Source: Whitmania pigra
Taxonomy: Eukaryota > Annelida > Clitellata > Hirudinida > Haemopidae
DNA: 64,000 bases
Direction: 5' to 3'
NCBI GenBank assembly: GCA_021613335.1
Contig: JAJTWR010000017.1
Coordinates: 98,501-162,500, forward strand
Shown: piece by piece, positions 12,023 through 23,900 of the stretch
Numbering within the stretch: position 1 is the stretch's first letter
Layout of the letters: every line of letters starts with the position of its first letter
Notes under the pieces: model-generated
Database searches by the model: none
What the model saw: the letters and a program-made list of their open reading frames with translations, nothing else
Told to the model about the DNA's origin: nothing
Program-made: the position numbers and the translations under genes

Positions 12023-13264
12023 ATGTCGGCCGGTCAAGGACAACGTTCGAGTAAGTAAGCTGCTTCCAATAAAAAAGCCTGCACGTATAAAAGCGCGAAG
12101 GAGTGATCTAGAAACTAAAATAGCGGGTTTTCAAAGTAATATTTTTTCTAGTCGCGTTTCGCAGGCATCGTGCGCCTTGAAAGCTTCGAAATTGGTGTCT
12201 GCTGTGTTATCAGGTTTGTCTAAAATTTTGAATTGTACTTAGTGACCCCCTTGTTATATTTTTAACGAACCTAAACATTCCCTGGAGTCGATTCCTATAC
12301 AGAGGGCATCTGCTTCCTGTTTTTTATGAACTTAACCGGGAAGATGTTCTCCATGTAGGTGTCCTCTTCTAGGCCAATTCAACCCATAAGTTTCAATTTG
12401 GATTGATTGATTGTTTCTGATTTTAATTTAATAAGGAACCAATATGGACGCCTTCATTTTATTATAGGATTTATACTGCTAAATTGACTTCCAAAAATAA
12501 TCTAAATTTTTACATCCAAGGAGATCTTGAATTAATGTGATATTTAAAAAATATTTGAAACAAAATGTTAGGAAAGAGTATTTGGAGTTAGGAATTATCG
12601 TTCTGCGTAAGAAGCATTTGTGTTACCGAGTGCAGACAACAACAACGACGACAACAACAACGTATGTCGAGGTCAGGAGAGGGGCTGGCAAATAATAAAT
12701 TTGTCGGATTGATACATCTGATAAAGCCTAGCAGTGAACTCCCATTACAGTGCAGAGGCTGTGGTAGTAATCATAATTATGATCATGACTTTGTAAACAA
12801 AGACCTTTATCCGTTAAGATAAATCTCTGGCGTCTAAGCCAAATGGACGAAAATAGTTTTCTTCTTTCTTAGCCGCGCAAGGATTATTGAGTAACAGTTA
12901 CTTGACGAAATGAGTTTGCTTAATATTATATGAAGTTACAGAATATTGTATTTAATTAATTTTACATTATTTATTATTTATTTATACATTAATATTCAAC
13001 TCGACAACGCGCAGAAGCGGGCAGACGAATTACTAGCTCGCGAAGATAAAGAAAGAAGATGAGTTTTTAAGCTGAAAATGTTTGCACGGGGCATCCGCAG
13101 GTCCCTACAGGAATGTGCTGTCACTATGGGAAATTTCTCAAGGAGACAGAGTTATGAGGAATTATACGTTGAATTCAGACGCTGACTCCGTATGCCTGAA
13201 TGTAGTCTCGAATGCGAGAATAACCGAAGAATTAGTCGCTCATTTCGAACAATGCTTGGACTAA
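12023..13264 (+). CDS. Tentative small three-exon gene
   Basis: ATG at 12023 opens MSAGQGQRS before a strong GTAAGT donor (exon 12023-12050). Exon 12165-12213 follows a pyrimidine-rich acceptor and exon 13111-13264 ends in TAA. The phases agree at both junctions, giving 76 aa including SSIVRLESFEIGVCCVIR and NVLSLWEISQGDRVMRNY. No domain, signal peptide or homology is recognised. An alternative acceptor at 13100 opens another frame (RSLQECAVTMGNF) with a different short C-terminus, so the third exon is uncertain. Such phase agreement can arise by chance in so short a gene. Confidence 0.33.
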
Positions 13265-13573
13265 GATTCAGATTGATGAATGGCCTTTAGAAAAATTATT
13301 TTGAATCCACGAGGGCGAGATTGACTTTTACGCATTACACCGATTGAACTCATCAAATCCAGAGGAAAGCGTAGAAGCTAGGGTCTCGAAGCCTGAGAAA
13401 CATAAAAATATAAGAAGTATTTTTTTATTATAAATCCCGACACGTGTCAAACGACCCCTCGCCAACAACTAAAAGAACAACATTTCGAATTAATTACTAT
13501 GTTGACAATAAATGTCAGTAACATATGTACAATATATACACAATCAATATATTAATTAGGATTCTTATTTCTT
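13265..13573. other. Intergenic stretch
   Basis: AT-rich DNA with no coding frame recognised; it separates the tentative small gene from the LINE fragment. Confidence 0.3.
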
Positions 13574-13720
13574 TTATTCAAAACATTCGTCCATCAGGAT
13601 CCTAAAAGTAACTACGTCAGGAGAGTTAGCAACTTCTCCTGGAAGATTATTCCAATAGTTAACCACTCTGTTAAACAAAAGTGCTTCCTGGAGTCCTTAT
13701 GGCTTATGCCAGTAACAATT
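13574..13720 (-). pseudogene. LINE ORF2 C-terminal fragment
   Basis: The minus strand reads FNRVVNYWNNLPGEVANSPD then VVTFRILMDE, with a stop at 13574-13576. The RVVN.WN.LP.EVV..P pattern is the usual C-terminus of CR1/Jockey-type LINE reverse-transcriptase proteins. Only this 3' end survives, consistent with 5' truncation at retrotransposition. Confidence 0.75.
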
Positions 13721-14480
13721 ACGCAAAATAAATTGATGAAAGGCGAAGAAGTAAGATCATCGACTTGGGAACCCATGCGTTTTTCGGATTTGCTGCCACC
13801 ATATTTTGCAAATAAGGTTCAGGCGAATTTGAGCCAACGATCAAATAAAAATAATCTTCTGAGCATTCGAATCTCATTAGATATGTGTTTAAGGAGAATT
13901 TAAAATATTAGTTGTCAGCAGGTGATTTCAATTTTATCTAGTTTGAGGACATTGAAAGATTTCAGACAAGAATGCGACAGAATCATTTCATTCGACTAAA
14001 AGAACACATTCATAACTATGACAACTTTCAATTGCGACACTTTTGGACCGAGTTATTAGATATGTCTTCCTGATCTACCCATAAACTGCCAGATTATAAA
14101 TTTCCTTAAATATTTAGCTAGCCATTATGTACAAATATCTCTGATTTTGTTCTAGACTATAATTTTTTAAGTAGAAAACGTGCGCTATATCAATTAATGA
14201 CCGTTTTAAACGCCCGAGTTATAAATGCAGACAGGCATAGTAATCGCCCGTTCTAATCATTTAATCATGTAAAATCAGGTAAAAAGAAGGGTTTCTTTTT
14301 CTTATGATAAATATTAAAGAAATATAAATGACAAAGAAAGAATTGAATCAGTTATTTATACTGCTGTTAACAATCAACCAACATAAAATTCTCTTTTGAG
14401 TTCGTCAGTCTCATCAATTATGCTTTGGAAAAACACAGGGATACAAATCCTATCAAAAAATTAAATGTTGTAAGAAAATA
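13721..14480. other. Intergenic stretch
   Basis: AT-rich; no gene recognised. A 65-codon plus-strand frame at 13706-13903 shows no protein-like features. Confidence 0.3.
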
Positions 14481-14489
14481 AAAATAATC

Positions 14490-15172
14490 TTGAACAATTC
14501 AAAGTAATCTTTGGCAAAAGAAAGTATTCAAAACTCTGATGCAATCGACGGTTATAAGATGCTAAGGAAAGACAGAGAAGGACAGAATGAAATTGGACAT
14601 GAAGCAGGAGGAGTGTTAATTTATATTAAAAATCATATCAAAGTAATAGAAAGGAATGAATTTCAAGAGGAAAAATTTAAAGAGAGATTTTGGTGTGATA
14701 TGTCATATGGTGACATATGTCAATTCAAACTTCTATTAGGTGTTTGTTATAAGGTACCAAGCTGTTCAGTTTTTACTAGGGAAACAATAGAAAGTACTGC
14801 CTATACTATACTGAAATTCTCAAAAACAGAAGTAATTAAGCAGCTGGAAAATTTGAAAGTAGACAAGAGCCCTGGTATGGACAACCTATATCCAAAACTA
14901 CTATATGAAACAAGAGTATTTATAGGAGAAGCATTGGTAAACTTATTTGTCAGTAAGTAATGTTTTATTAACGTCCGTTGCATAGCTAGACGTACTTGTT
15001 TGTCAAATTCTTCGACTCAGGAATACCAAGAGATTGGAAAGACGCAATAGAGTCTCTTTTCAAGAAGGGAAGTAGGAGTTTGCCATTCAACTACAGGCCA
15101 GTAAGCAACCTCTATAGTTAACCTCTACAGTTTGCAAAGTAATGGAGACAATAGTCAAGGAGGCTATATTGT
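14490..15172 (+). pseudogene. LINE endonuclease/reverse-transcriptase relic
   Basis: From about 14511 the frame contains GGVLIYIKNHIKVIERNE, a pattern typical of LINE AP-endonuclease domains. Further on come FSKTEVIKQLENLKVDKSPG and DNLYPKLLYE, the start of the RT domain. After a frame break at about 14957 the similarity resumes with FDSGIPRDWKDAIESLFKKG and FNYRPVSNLY. Most of the endonuclease and the RT catalytic core are missing. The style fits a CR1/Jockey-like LINE. The short piece at 14957-14995 (attaacgtccgttgcatag) also occurs in similar form at 26510-26540. Confidence 0.75.
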
Positions 15173-15184
15173 TGTGGTGAAGAA

Positions 15185-16620
15185 CCAACGAGAGTGGAAA
15201 ATTCTTCACTGGAAAATTTGTCTCGCGGAAAATTCACTACCGGAAATTTCATCACCCAAAAATGTATGAGAATAAATGGTTGTATTTATAATTATGTAGA
15301 TGATAGCCCCCAAAATAAAGTTTACAAAGAAATTGCGTGTACAATGTGTTCGTAGCATCCAGTGTTTGGAAATAACATGTAAGTACAAAATCAGTTACTT
15401 TATTTATTACATGCATTAACTTGAATCTTGTAAGTGAAGCTCCAATAATAACATTCAGCTTCCAGCTAGCACATGATGCTCGATGACTCGACTCATTGCT
15501 CTGGCCTCACGTGATTATGCGCCGCACATCTCAAACCTCTTTTCTTCTCGATAAAACCTCAGTCCCAGCCAGAATGCCTGTATGCGGTGCAGTTTTGATT
15601 AAACCTCATGCTGTCCAAGTACTGATGGTTCAAGAATGATTCCAAAATGATTACAGAGTTAAATATATTTTCGTGAACTCACAAGATGTTACACAGTTTC
15701 TGGCAAGCAACTTCAAGCTAAGCAACTGTTTTGTAGATATTGTCAGTTTGATGGTCCAATGAATAATCATTAAAAAAAAAGCAATTCGGAGCAGCCACCA
15801 CAGAAAAGATTTCTTGTTTTATTACTAGTACAAATACATTGTTAATTAATAAAAAACCATTGCGAGTGTCACCCTTGTACTGCTATTTCCAGGTAAAGAT
15901 TTATCCCCAAGTGGTACTGCCTTGGATTCGACTTAAATACTACTGTAGGTCGTCGGGGAAATTTTTTTTAGATTGACTTTGGATAGAAAAATAATGTTGC
16001 TCAGTCCCAGCCAGAATGCCGTCAACGCCAATAATCACGTAATGCGCTTAAAGGAATAAAAGGAAATTGCATACTAATTTAAAATTTTTATTTAAAGCAA
16101 AATCAAATAAAAACTAATTTGTGAGCCAAGCCCCTCAGATATTCAAAAAGGTTCCGTTCGCCATACTTTTGCATCGTATCCAAGTATCCTCAAAATATTC
16201 TACAAATTGTTTGGAATTTTCAGAGAGAACATCCATCAGCTCCTCAAACGATGATACCAAATCGGACATAGGTTCAAAAGCCAATGCAGGAATCATCCTC
16301 ATCTGTACAGCAAATTCCTAATCGTTCTCGTAAAGACATTGCAATCCGTTGGCTTGGATACTTCTCCAGAGGCTTTGACGAAATTGAAAAACCGCCCTTT
16401 TGTTTTGATTCTCGAAAAGGATGTTTGAAGGCAGGTATAGTTGATAAATCGAAGTCTGTCATTATTGATACAGGTGACAGATTTGAGTTGGCGAAGAATT
16501 TTTCGAGAGACGAATTTTTCCGGGGATGAATTTTCTGAAGATGAATATTCCGGGTTGAATGTTCCGTCTTTGAATATTTCGGCAGATTTTACCGAATCCC
16601 GATATTTTACTTGCCCTGAA
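15185..16620. mobile_element. Element bounded by inverted subterminal arrays
   Basis: The left end (15194-15257) holds four imperfect 15-16-base units of the type GGAAAATTCATCACC. The right end (16490-16605) holds about six units in the opposite orientation (GGCGAAGAATTTTTC, GGGGATGAATTTTC and relatives). Inverted arrays of short units at both ends are typical of some non-autonomous DNA transposons. The interior has no intact transposase. A 421-base segment inserted at 15579-15999 interrupts it. Exact termini and target-site duplication were not found. Confidence 0.5.
15558..16020. repeat. Insertion flanked by 21-base direct repeats
   Basis: A 21-base direct repeat beginning ctcagtcccagccagaatgc occurs at 15558-15578 and 16000-16020. 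The 421 bases between them match 19012-19429 with only a few differences. The repeat looks like a long target-site duplication, so this copy is probably the inserted one. No poly-A tail is present at either end. Confidence 0.75.
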
Positions 16621-16728
16621 GCAACATCAAAACAAAGGGTCGGATTTCACTTTGACTTAAAAACTTACATATTCGAGGAACCCAACCCTCAATAAAAATG
16701 GTCTTAAGGTACTATTCGAATATAAACG

Positions 16729-18512
16729 ATGGCCACTGTAATCAAACTCGCAACCATTATATTTATTGGCCTCGTACCTGCCATCACATACTTTAATGCT
16801 ACATCGAAGACGTCATCGCTTAGTGCGAAGGCCAACAGGAATTGGACTTCTGATAACATCGCGAGATGTATGTCACAGTAAATAATCAAAAAGATGTTCA
16901 ATCGCTGCATTATTACATGCTTCACAAACTCCACAAATTTAGTTGTTCTGCAGTCTTATTTCAACATTTTTAAAAGCTACAAAAAAAAATCAACTTTAAA
17001 TACATTGAAAGAGTTTTAAGTTGAATGAACAAAATCCTGATATTGAGTTCTAGTTTGCTTTATAAAATGTTTGGTTTATGACGTCAAGCTGATGTTTTGA
17101 ATTCAACATACAACGATTTGGGTGAATTTGGATCTGGATATGTTCAAAGAAGCAAATGTCTGATGTGTAAAAGAAAACCATTGCCAGGATACCACATGTT
17201 TATAAAAGCATGTCTGGATGGTTTAGTCGATGAAGTTGATAATGATTCAAGAAAATGTACGTCAAAGCACGAGAAGGATTTCCAAAGTGGAACAATTGGA
17301 AAAGTTGCAAAAGCATCGAACAAATTAAAAACTCCTAACGCAGATTTTGAAACGGAAAATTCAAATCTTCATTTAATTAAAATGGCCGTAAATATATGGA
17401 ATAGGTATTATCTCGGTTATTTCCATAATTAATAAAGATGATTGCAGATTTTAATTATTTTTATTTATTTTTATTTTTGGAATGATGAAGGCATGAAATG
17501 CGTTACAAAAACTTCGAGTTATTTTTGCAGATTAAGCAAAAAAAAGAAAGCCTACTGGATGATCAATAGACATGGAAGATCCTGTGCTAGTGAAATTCGA
17601 AGAGTTTTTGATGAGCCCATGAAAGAAAAGCCAAAAACATCAAGATCGCCTAAATTAAAGGTTAACAAAGGTGGACGGCGACGCGCCAAGTCAAGTCGCA
17701 AAGTTCTATCCAAATCTGCAATAAATTCTGGTCTGATTTGCAATGAATCCACAAAGGGGAAAATAAAGGACTTCAATAATAATTCACAAAAAGTTAGAAT
17801 AACGAAACAAACCAGAGAAAAGAAATCGAAAAGTAAGGCCAATTCTCTGCGGACAAGATCAACAAGCGGTGAGTCAAAAATGGTTTGCGTAGAAAAAAGT
17901 AAGCGACCTTTAAAAGACTTTCAAGATATGCCAGGATGTCCATTGCATGAGATGAAACTTTATGGCAATAAAAGATCCCTCTCAAACAGAAAACAAAATA
18001 AAAAAGAGGGTGTTCTCTCGTCGTCAGCAGGTGAAGTTACAAAGGCCCACAGGAAGAAACGTAGAAGAATGATCTCAGCGAAGAGCAAACAAGTTAAATC
18101 AATCACTGACAGCAAAAAATTCAAAGAAAATTTTGGGAAAAGTAATCGTAAGAATATAAAAACGAATGTCAAGTTGTGTTTGAAAAAGTTTTGTGCCAAG
18201 AGACCACCTGGGTCTCCAATTGACGAAAATATTCCCATCGATCGACTCGAAAATAAATCTCGGAAAGTGAATAAGAGAAAATGCAAATCTAAAGTTAAGA
18301 CATCGAAAAGGAGATCTGCCTTAGGCAATAACTGCAATAAACAAAATAATAACAATAATAACTGCAATAACGACCTTAAACAAGAAGAGGTATTAGCTCT
18401 TAATTTTAAAGCATGTGGGTTTGATACTTGTCATCAACATTCTAGCAATTTGTTCTTTCCAAAATATTTCAGAGGTAGGGAACCAAGATATCCATATGGA
18501 TGTGCGGTATAG
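16729..18512 (+). CDS. Lys-rich predicted secreted protein, unknown family
   Basis: Three exons in matched phase: 16729-16867 (GTATGT donor), 17089-17404 and 17531-18512, giving 478 aa with a stop at 18510-18512 and AATAAA at 18557. Residues 1-18 (MATVIKLATIIFIGLVPA) look like a signal peptide. About residues 50-150 contain KCLMCKRKPLPGYHMFIKAC. The remaining two-thirds are very rich in Lys, Arg and Ser, with scattered Cys, several dibasic sites and an Asn run near residue 430. The C-terminus has KACGFDTCHQHSSNLFF. No known domain is recognised. The basic composition could also suggest a nuclear protein if the first exon is wrong. It sits between the two copies of a 0.42-kb duplication. Confidence 0.6.
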
Positions 18513-18860
18513 TTGCACTTTTGTACTAGTTGAATGTTTCCCTTCGCAAACAATCCAATAAAACTAATAAAAGGAAGTTACAAAATTAAAATTGACGGAT
18601 GTTTTGTCTTGGGTTATTTTGTCGGCAGACTATTTTAAAATAGCTATTTTAACGGTTCACCCTAATTTTAGTTACTTTTCTAGCCCTATGATGATAAAAC
18701 GAACAAAGGTCGTCCTAAACTATGGGCTTAGAATTTTAAAAATTGAAATTGGTAAAATCTGACAGAGACAATAACAATAATAAATTTGTTATTTTAAAAA
18801 GTATTAAGAACTATATTAAATCGTTGCTATTTCAAAATTCACTTTAAAACGCATTAGTGA

Positions 18861-19029
18861 GCCAAATATCTGCGCAAAGAGCTTGGTAAATCACTGAAAG
18901 CTCTGAGTTCACATTTTAATGCTGAGAAGGAGAGGATTGGCGTAATGGTAATAACATTAAATAACGACACAACTGCATCCGAGGTTTTTGAGTGTATGAA
19001 TTCGCCAAAACGTATGCGGTTTTGATTAA
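18861..19029 (+). CDS. Possible terminal exon or gene remnant
   Basis: An open frame reads KYLRKELGKSLKALSSHFNA, then ERIGVMVITLNNDTTASEVF, and ends ECMNSPKRMRF with TGA at 19023-19025. It looks like real protein in codon use and residue mix, but no upstream exon was found, and an in-frame TGA sits directly before it at 18858. An acceptor at gtgag (18857-18861) would be needed. Its last codons overlap the start of the 19012-19429 repeat copy, which would then be its 3' untranslated region. Confidence 0.3.
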
Positions 19030-19429
19030 ACCTCATGCTGTCCAAGTACTGATGGTTCAAGAATGATTCCAAAATGATTACAGAGTTAAATATATTTTCG
19101 TGAACTCACAAGATGTTACACAGTTTCTGGCAAGCAACTTCAAGCTAAGCAACTGTTTTGTAGATATTGTCAGTTTGATGGTCCAATGAATAATCACTAA
19201 AAAAAAAGCAATTCGGAGCAGCCACCACAGAAAAGATTTCTTGTTTTATTACTAGTACAAATACATTGTTAATTAATAAAAAACCATTGCGAGTGTCACC
19301 CTTGTACTGCTATTTCCAGGTAAAGATTTATCCCCAAGTGGTACTGTCTTGGATTCGACTTAAATACTACTGTAGGTCGTCGGGGAAATTTTTTTTAGAT
19401 TGACTTTGGATAGAAAAATAATGTTGCTC
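19012..19429. repeat. Second copy of the 0.42-kb duplication
   Basis: Near identical to 15579-15999; the visible differences are a four-base insertion near the start and about two substitutions. No flanking direct repeat is seen, so this copy is more likely the source or an older copy. Confidence 0.85.
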
Positions 19430-19511
19430 TAGCATCTAAATGACATTATAAAGAAAAATCGTTAAAAATAATTTTGCCTTCACTTGCCGCCTTGACATAA
19501 AAAATCAGTCA

Positions 19512-19900
19512 TTATTCGATATTGAAATATACAGTGCTTTTCAAAAACTTGGCCCAGTTACGTTTCTTGACGATAACTTTGCATGCACTGAATTTACATA
19601 AGCCATTTTTTTTCATACAATGAAGGTTCAAGTCTGGAGAACGAGCTGGCCACTTCAGAACCTTCAAATTCCTCTCCTGGAGAAAAGTTTTTGTCAGTCT
19701 TGACGTGTGTAAAGGGGCATTGTCATGCTGAAAAATGACTTCATCATCTCCAAATTTATCACATAGTGGAAAGAGATAGTGGTCCAGTGTTTCAATATAT
19801 TTTTGTGAGTTCTGCTTCTCCTCTAAGAAGACGAGTTCAGATGAACCGCGAGAAGAAATGGCAGCCCAGACCATTACTGACCCAACTCCAAAATTCCTTT
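19512..19900 (-). pseudogene. Tc1-like transposase fragment
   Basis: The minus strand reads GVGSVMVWAAISSRG, SSELVFLEEKQNSQKYIETL, VIFQHDNAPLHTSRLTKTF and LKWPARSPDLN. These are the central and C-terminal parts of a Tc1/mariner transposase, including the second catalytic Asp in QHDNAP. The PIEN motif that normally follows SPDLN is lost by an internal deletion. The N-terminal DNA-binding part is absent. The sequence after the stop (cagtgcttttcaaaaacttg on plus) looks like a terminal inverted repeat. Confidence 0.85.
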
Positions 19901-19975
19901 AAAAAAATGTTTTGTGGCCTTTTGACATCGTAACAATAAGGATTTATAGCCATCCGAACTTGTCAAAAATTTAGT

Positions 19976-20132
19976 GCGCGCAAATGTCTTTTGCGCAATA
20001 GTCTATGTAGGCAGCTGTCAGTGTGAGCATTTGCCCATGTGCGAAATAATCTATGTGAGCAACAGTCTATGTGCGCAACAGCCATGTGAGCAAGCGCCAT
20101 GTGAGCTATCGCCATTTGAGCAACGGTCTGGT
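19976..20132. repeat. Imperfect 15-16-base tandem array
   Basis: About nine units of the type gcaacagtctatgtga follow one another with substitutions (gcaacagccatgtga, gcaagcgccatgtga, gctatcgccatttga). An open frame runs through it by chance. The unit length is like that of the arrays at 15.2 and 16.5 kb, but the sequence is unrelated. Confidence 0.75.
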
Positions 20133-20913
20133 TACCCTTGCATACAAATACTGTTATTGTATTAATTATTGATTATTTTCCATCGTTATGCAAACTACAA
20201 ACAACCTGATATCTCAAAGCTTAGACCTTAGAAATTATTATAATATGCATTTGCATTTTGAATCCTAATTTTTCCAACTTATTTCAGTTTATTCCAAGTG
20301 GGAGGGTAAGCTTCTCCCTTTTACCCCTCAGGGGGCGTCCCTGGATCCAACTTATTATTGTGTTGCAACAGACCGTAAATTCCGGCTAACGATATTAACT
20401 AGGCTCTAGTAACTAGGGCTTATTTTCGGGAAAACACGGTGATAAAATATTTGTTACATATAAAATATACGTAGGATAAGATAAATTTTTTAAAATTATT
20501 CTTCAAACTGTTTCATTTTGTCTGAAATTTACTTAAATTTTAGAGTATTATAACAAAATAGCAAAAATATTCCTATTGATTCGCTTGGAACAATTACGAT
20601 TTAGATTTTGTTTTAATAAATCACAATAATTTCACCATTTTTGTTTTAGAGTATTATTAAACAATTTATTGTTTCGCTAAACAAAACCTTGATCCTCAGA
20701 TTGGAAACGTCGAGGCCCAGCGAACGGTCGACAAAAAATGCTTGAAGGGGCCGTTGAGAATTTCAAATTTCCGAAATTTGTTGATTAGAGAGTTATTGAG
20801 ATATATTTAATAGGATAAATAAAAACCCGGGAGGGCGTATTAAGATCTTGAATTAAGGATAAGGTAGTTAGTAGATTAAGTGAGTTAGTAGAATACAATT
20901 GTGCTTCTACAAA
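20133..20913. other. Intergenic with transposon-end relics
   Basis: Contains ccctcagggggcgtccctgg at about 20330 and gcttattttcgggaaaacac at about 20420, both like ends of DNA-transposon families seen elsewhere in the window. The promoter of the adiponectin-receptor gene must lie in its right part or further up; no TATA box is evident. Confidence 0.35.
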
Positions 20914-23900
20914 ATGAAGTTTCCACCATTAACTGAGATGGAACCGTTGCCTCCTGTGCCTTCCTGTGAGAAAGATTTGGAACTTGAAGAGCGTGATCTG
21001 GACAATCAGAAAAAGTGTTAATTTGTCTGTTTTACTTAAATGCGTACATACATCAAATTTGTTTCAATTTTTGCCACGTCCTAGTACAATAGATGAGAGG
21101 CTGGAGGAAATTGAAGATTTTGAGCTGCCACCTGGCTTGGCTGATATTGCTGAATTAGAAGAAGCAGATTCTATACTGGATTTTGAGGTGGAAGCAAAAT
21201 AATATTCTACTTCAACGTCACAATTACATTAATGACATAATTAATTTTGTTGTCCTTCTCTCTTTTACTATCTTTAATTTGCGTGGCAAACGAGATTTTT
21301 ATAATATTTCCTTTTTCCAAATATTTGAGACCAGTTGTTTCTGTATCAAGCTATGTTATCCCATCAAGCCAATCAGTAAGTACTTGTGCAGTCCCGATGT
21401 TTACTTATTTGTTTATATCAGGCACCTGTTATTGATGTGGGCCTAGAACCAGCTATTGACATCTCAATGCCCAGCAGTTCCTTCAAAAGGGTCACTCATC
21501 TCAGCGATGATAAAGAAACTCTTCCAGAAGATGATCAACCTGGTCCAAGCATTGCCAGGGCAGATTCAGAACAAACAAGGTGGGCCATGATCACAAACAT
21601 TATATATTTGTATTATGTGCACTTATGAAGTATTACGATGTATGCTTATGTATTTATAATAATATTAAGAAACATTGACAGTTTACCCTGCAGTCTTTGA
21701 TTCTTTTTTACTTGCTTTGGTGCTTGTACTAACAATTGTTAATTAAGTAACTCTAAGTTTTGCACTTATTAATTGATGATAAAAACCATCCCATGAGATT
21801 TTAACATTCCTAAACATTTTATTATTATTATTTTTTTTTTATTCAGGTTTCAGTTTCTGAGCAGAGCAGAAGAACTTGCCAAGAGAATTTGGGCAGCCGG
21901 TTGGATGGTTGTGCACCACAAACACCTGCCAAGATGGCTTAAAGATAATGACTTCCTAATTAAGGTACATATACTTAGGCGACAACTTGTCTCAACTTGT
22001 CGTTTGCCTGTCATAATGCAACGTGACTACGTTTTATAACTGATGGAACACATTTATGTTTAATTTATGATTACGAAAATGATTGCATTAAATGTTTGAG
22101 CGTGGAATGTGAGCTCAACAAAATTTACTTAAATATCAAATATGTAATGCAATAAGTTCTTTAGACCTGCTTCAGTTTTGATATGTTGAGTTGTCTTTGT
22201 TTGGACAAATACTGGCAATTTGGCAATAAAGAAAGGTTGAAAGTGCACATTTAAATAAACAAAAATAGAACTTAAATAAATCTAAATCCACATTTTCAAT
22301 AACATCGGAAACAATCTTTGAATTTCAATCACAGGGGCACAGAGCTCCAATGCATTCCTATTGGAAGTGTTTCAAATCCATTTTCAGGATTCACACGGAG
22401 ACTGGTAATATCTGGACTCATCTGTTAGGTAGTAATTAACAAATGTGATTCTAACCATTGTTCACAAATAATTAATGAATAAAATTCTAACCATTGGTCA
22501 TAAATGCCCATGAATAGCAATTTCTAAGTTTATATAAATTTTGAAATGTTGGATATATGTGACCTACTTTGTCATTTTCTTTGCAATTTCCAACCTCTGA
22601 ATGATGTTGGCGACTTTTAAGCTACATACTCTTAATAAATCATTGAGATTCTTCAATGCGGAAGATGCGATTATTTGCGATGAATTAACATTGCATCTGT
22701 TAAAGTATTTACTAAATTTATTTAATTTGTATTTGGTTCTTTGATTTTTCTTATAATAATTTAAGCAATCCTGTAACAAAAGAGTGGTCCACATTTATAT
22801 GGTGACAAAATTTCATCTCATTTCAGTTCACATGGGCTTATTATTTTTCTTTTCTAATATTTCTTCAATATTAATAAAGTTCTTTAATAACATAATGTTT
22901 AGAAGTTGCTCAATGACAAAAGATTACAAAATATTAGTCTTTACATCCATTGAATTAACTTGAAATTAATTATTATAGAAATTATTATTATTATTATGCA
23001 ATAAAAAAATTAATGAAGTTGTTATGCTTTTTTTTATTTATTGATTTTATTATTTTATTTATTTTGTATTTAGCAGATTTTTTGAGTGCCTTATGTATCT
23101 GAATAGGATGTGAAGGCACTTAATCGATCCACCATTTATGCAGTGCCCTTATTCGAGGGCACTCCCTTTCACTGCCGTTCACAGGCACGCAACCCCCTGA
23201 GCAAACTCGCACGCATTTATTTTAAATATTGACTTTATCATTGCAGGCTTCCTGGCTTTTGTTGCAGTGGCAATATATTTTAACACTCGTCCATCTAGTG
23301 AAATACAACTCCAAGAAAAGGCTGTTTTCTCAGCTTTTTTCTTTGGTGCCATCACATGCCTCTTCTTCTCATGGATGTTCCACACTGTTTATTGTCATTC
23401 GGAAAAAGTTGGAAAATTTTTCAACAAGTAATAACATATTTTTGCTCATTGATGTTCTAATTATTAGGATTTGCTTTCATTATTGTGGACACTTGGTATG
23501 TAATGTAGATATGTAATTCTTCAATAATCTAATTTGATGTGCCATTACAATTTACATACTGTATTTCCACATAACTGGCAACAAGAAAATAGTTTTTATG
23601 CATTGTGATTGGCACCAGCACGGGTTCAAATCCTTTAGATTCCATTGTGTAGAAATGCATAATTTTAAAGAAAATGAATTTTTTAAGGCTCGACTATTGT
23701 GGAATCTCAATGTTGACGATGGGTTCGTTTGTGCCGTGGCTGTATTACAGTTTCTATTGCCACAAAGTTGAGAGGATCATTTACATGGTCCTCATATTTG
23801 TCCTTGGTACAACTTGTATCATCGTCTCCATGTGGGATAAATTTGCCAGTGCGAAGTTCAGACCAGTCCGTGCAGGTGAATTGATTGCTGATGGATGCTT

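Noticed and set aside
17552..18367. Leu/Phe-rich minus-strand frames
   Set aside because: Reverse complement of the Lys-rich gene; Lys codons read as Phe and Leu on the other strand.
23600..23650. tRNA-like B-box (gggttcaaatcc) in an AdipoR intron
   Set aside because: No matching A-box or cloverleaf could be drawn; at most a decayed SINE.
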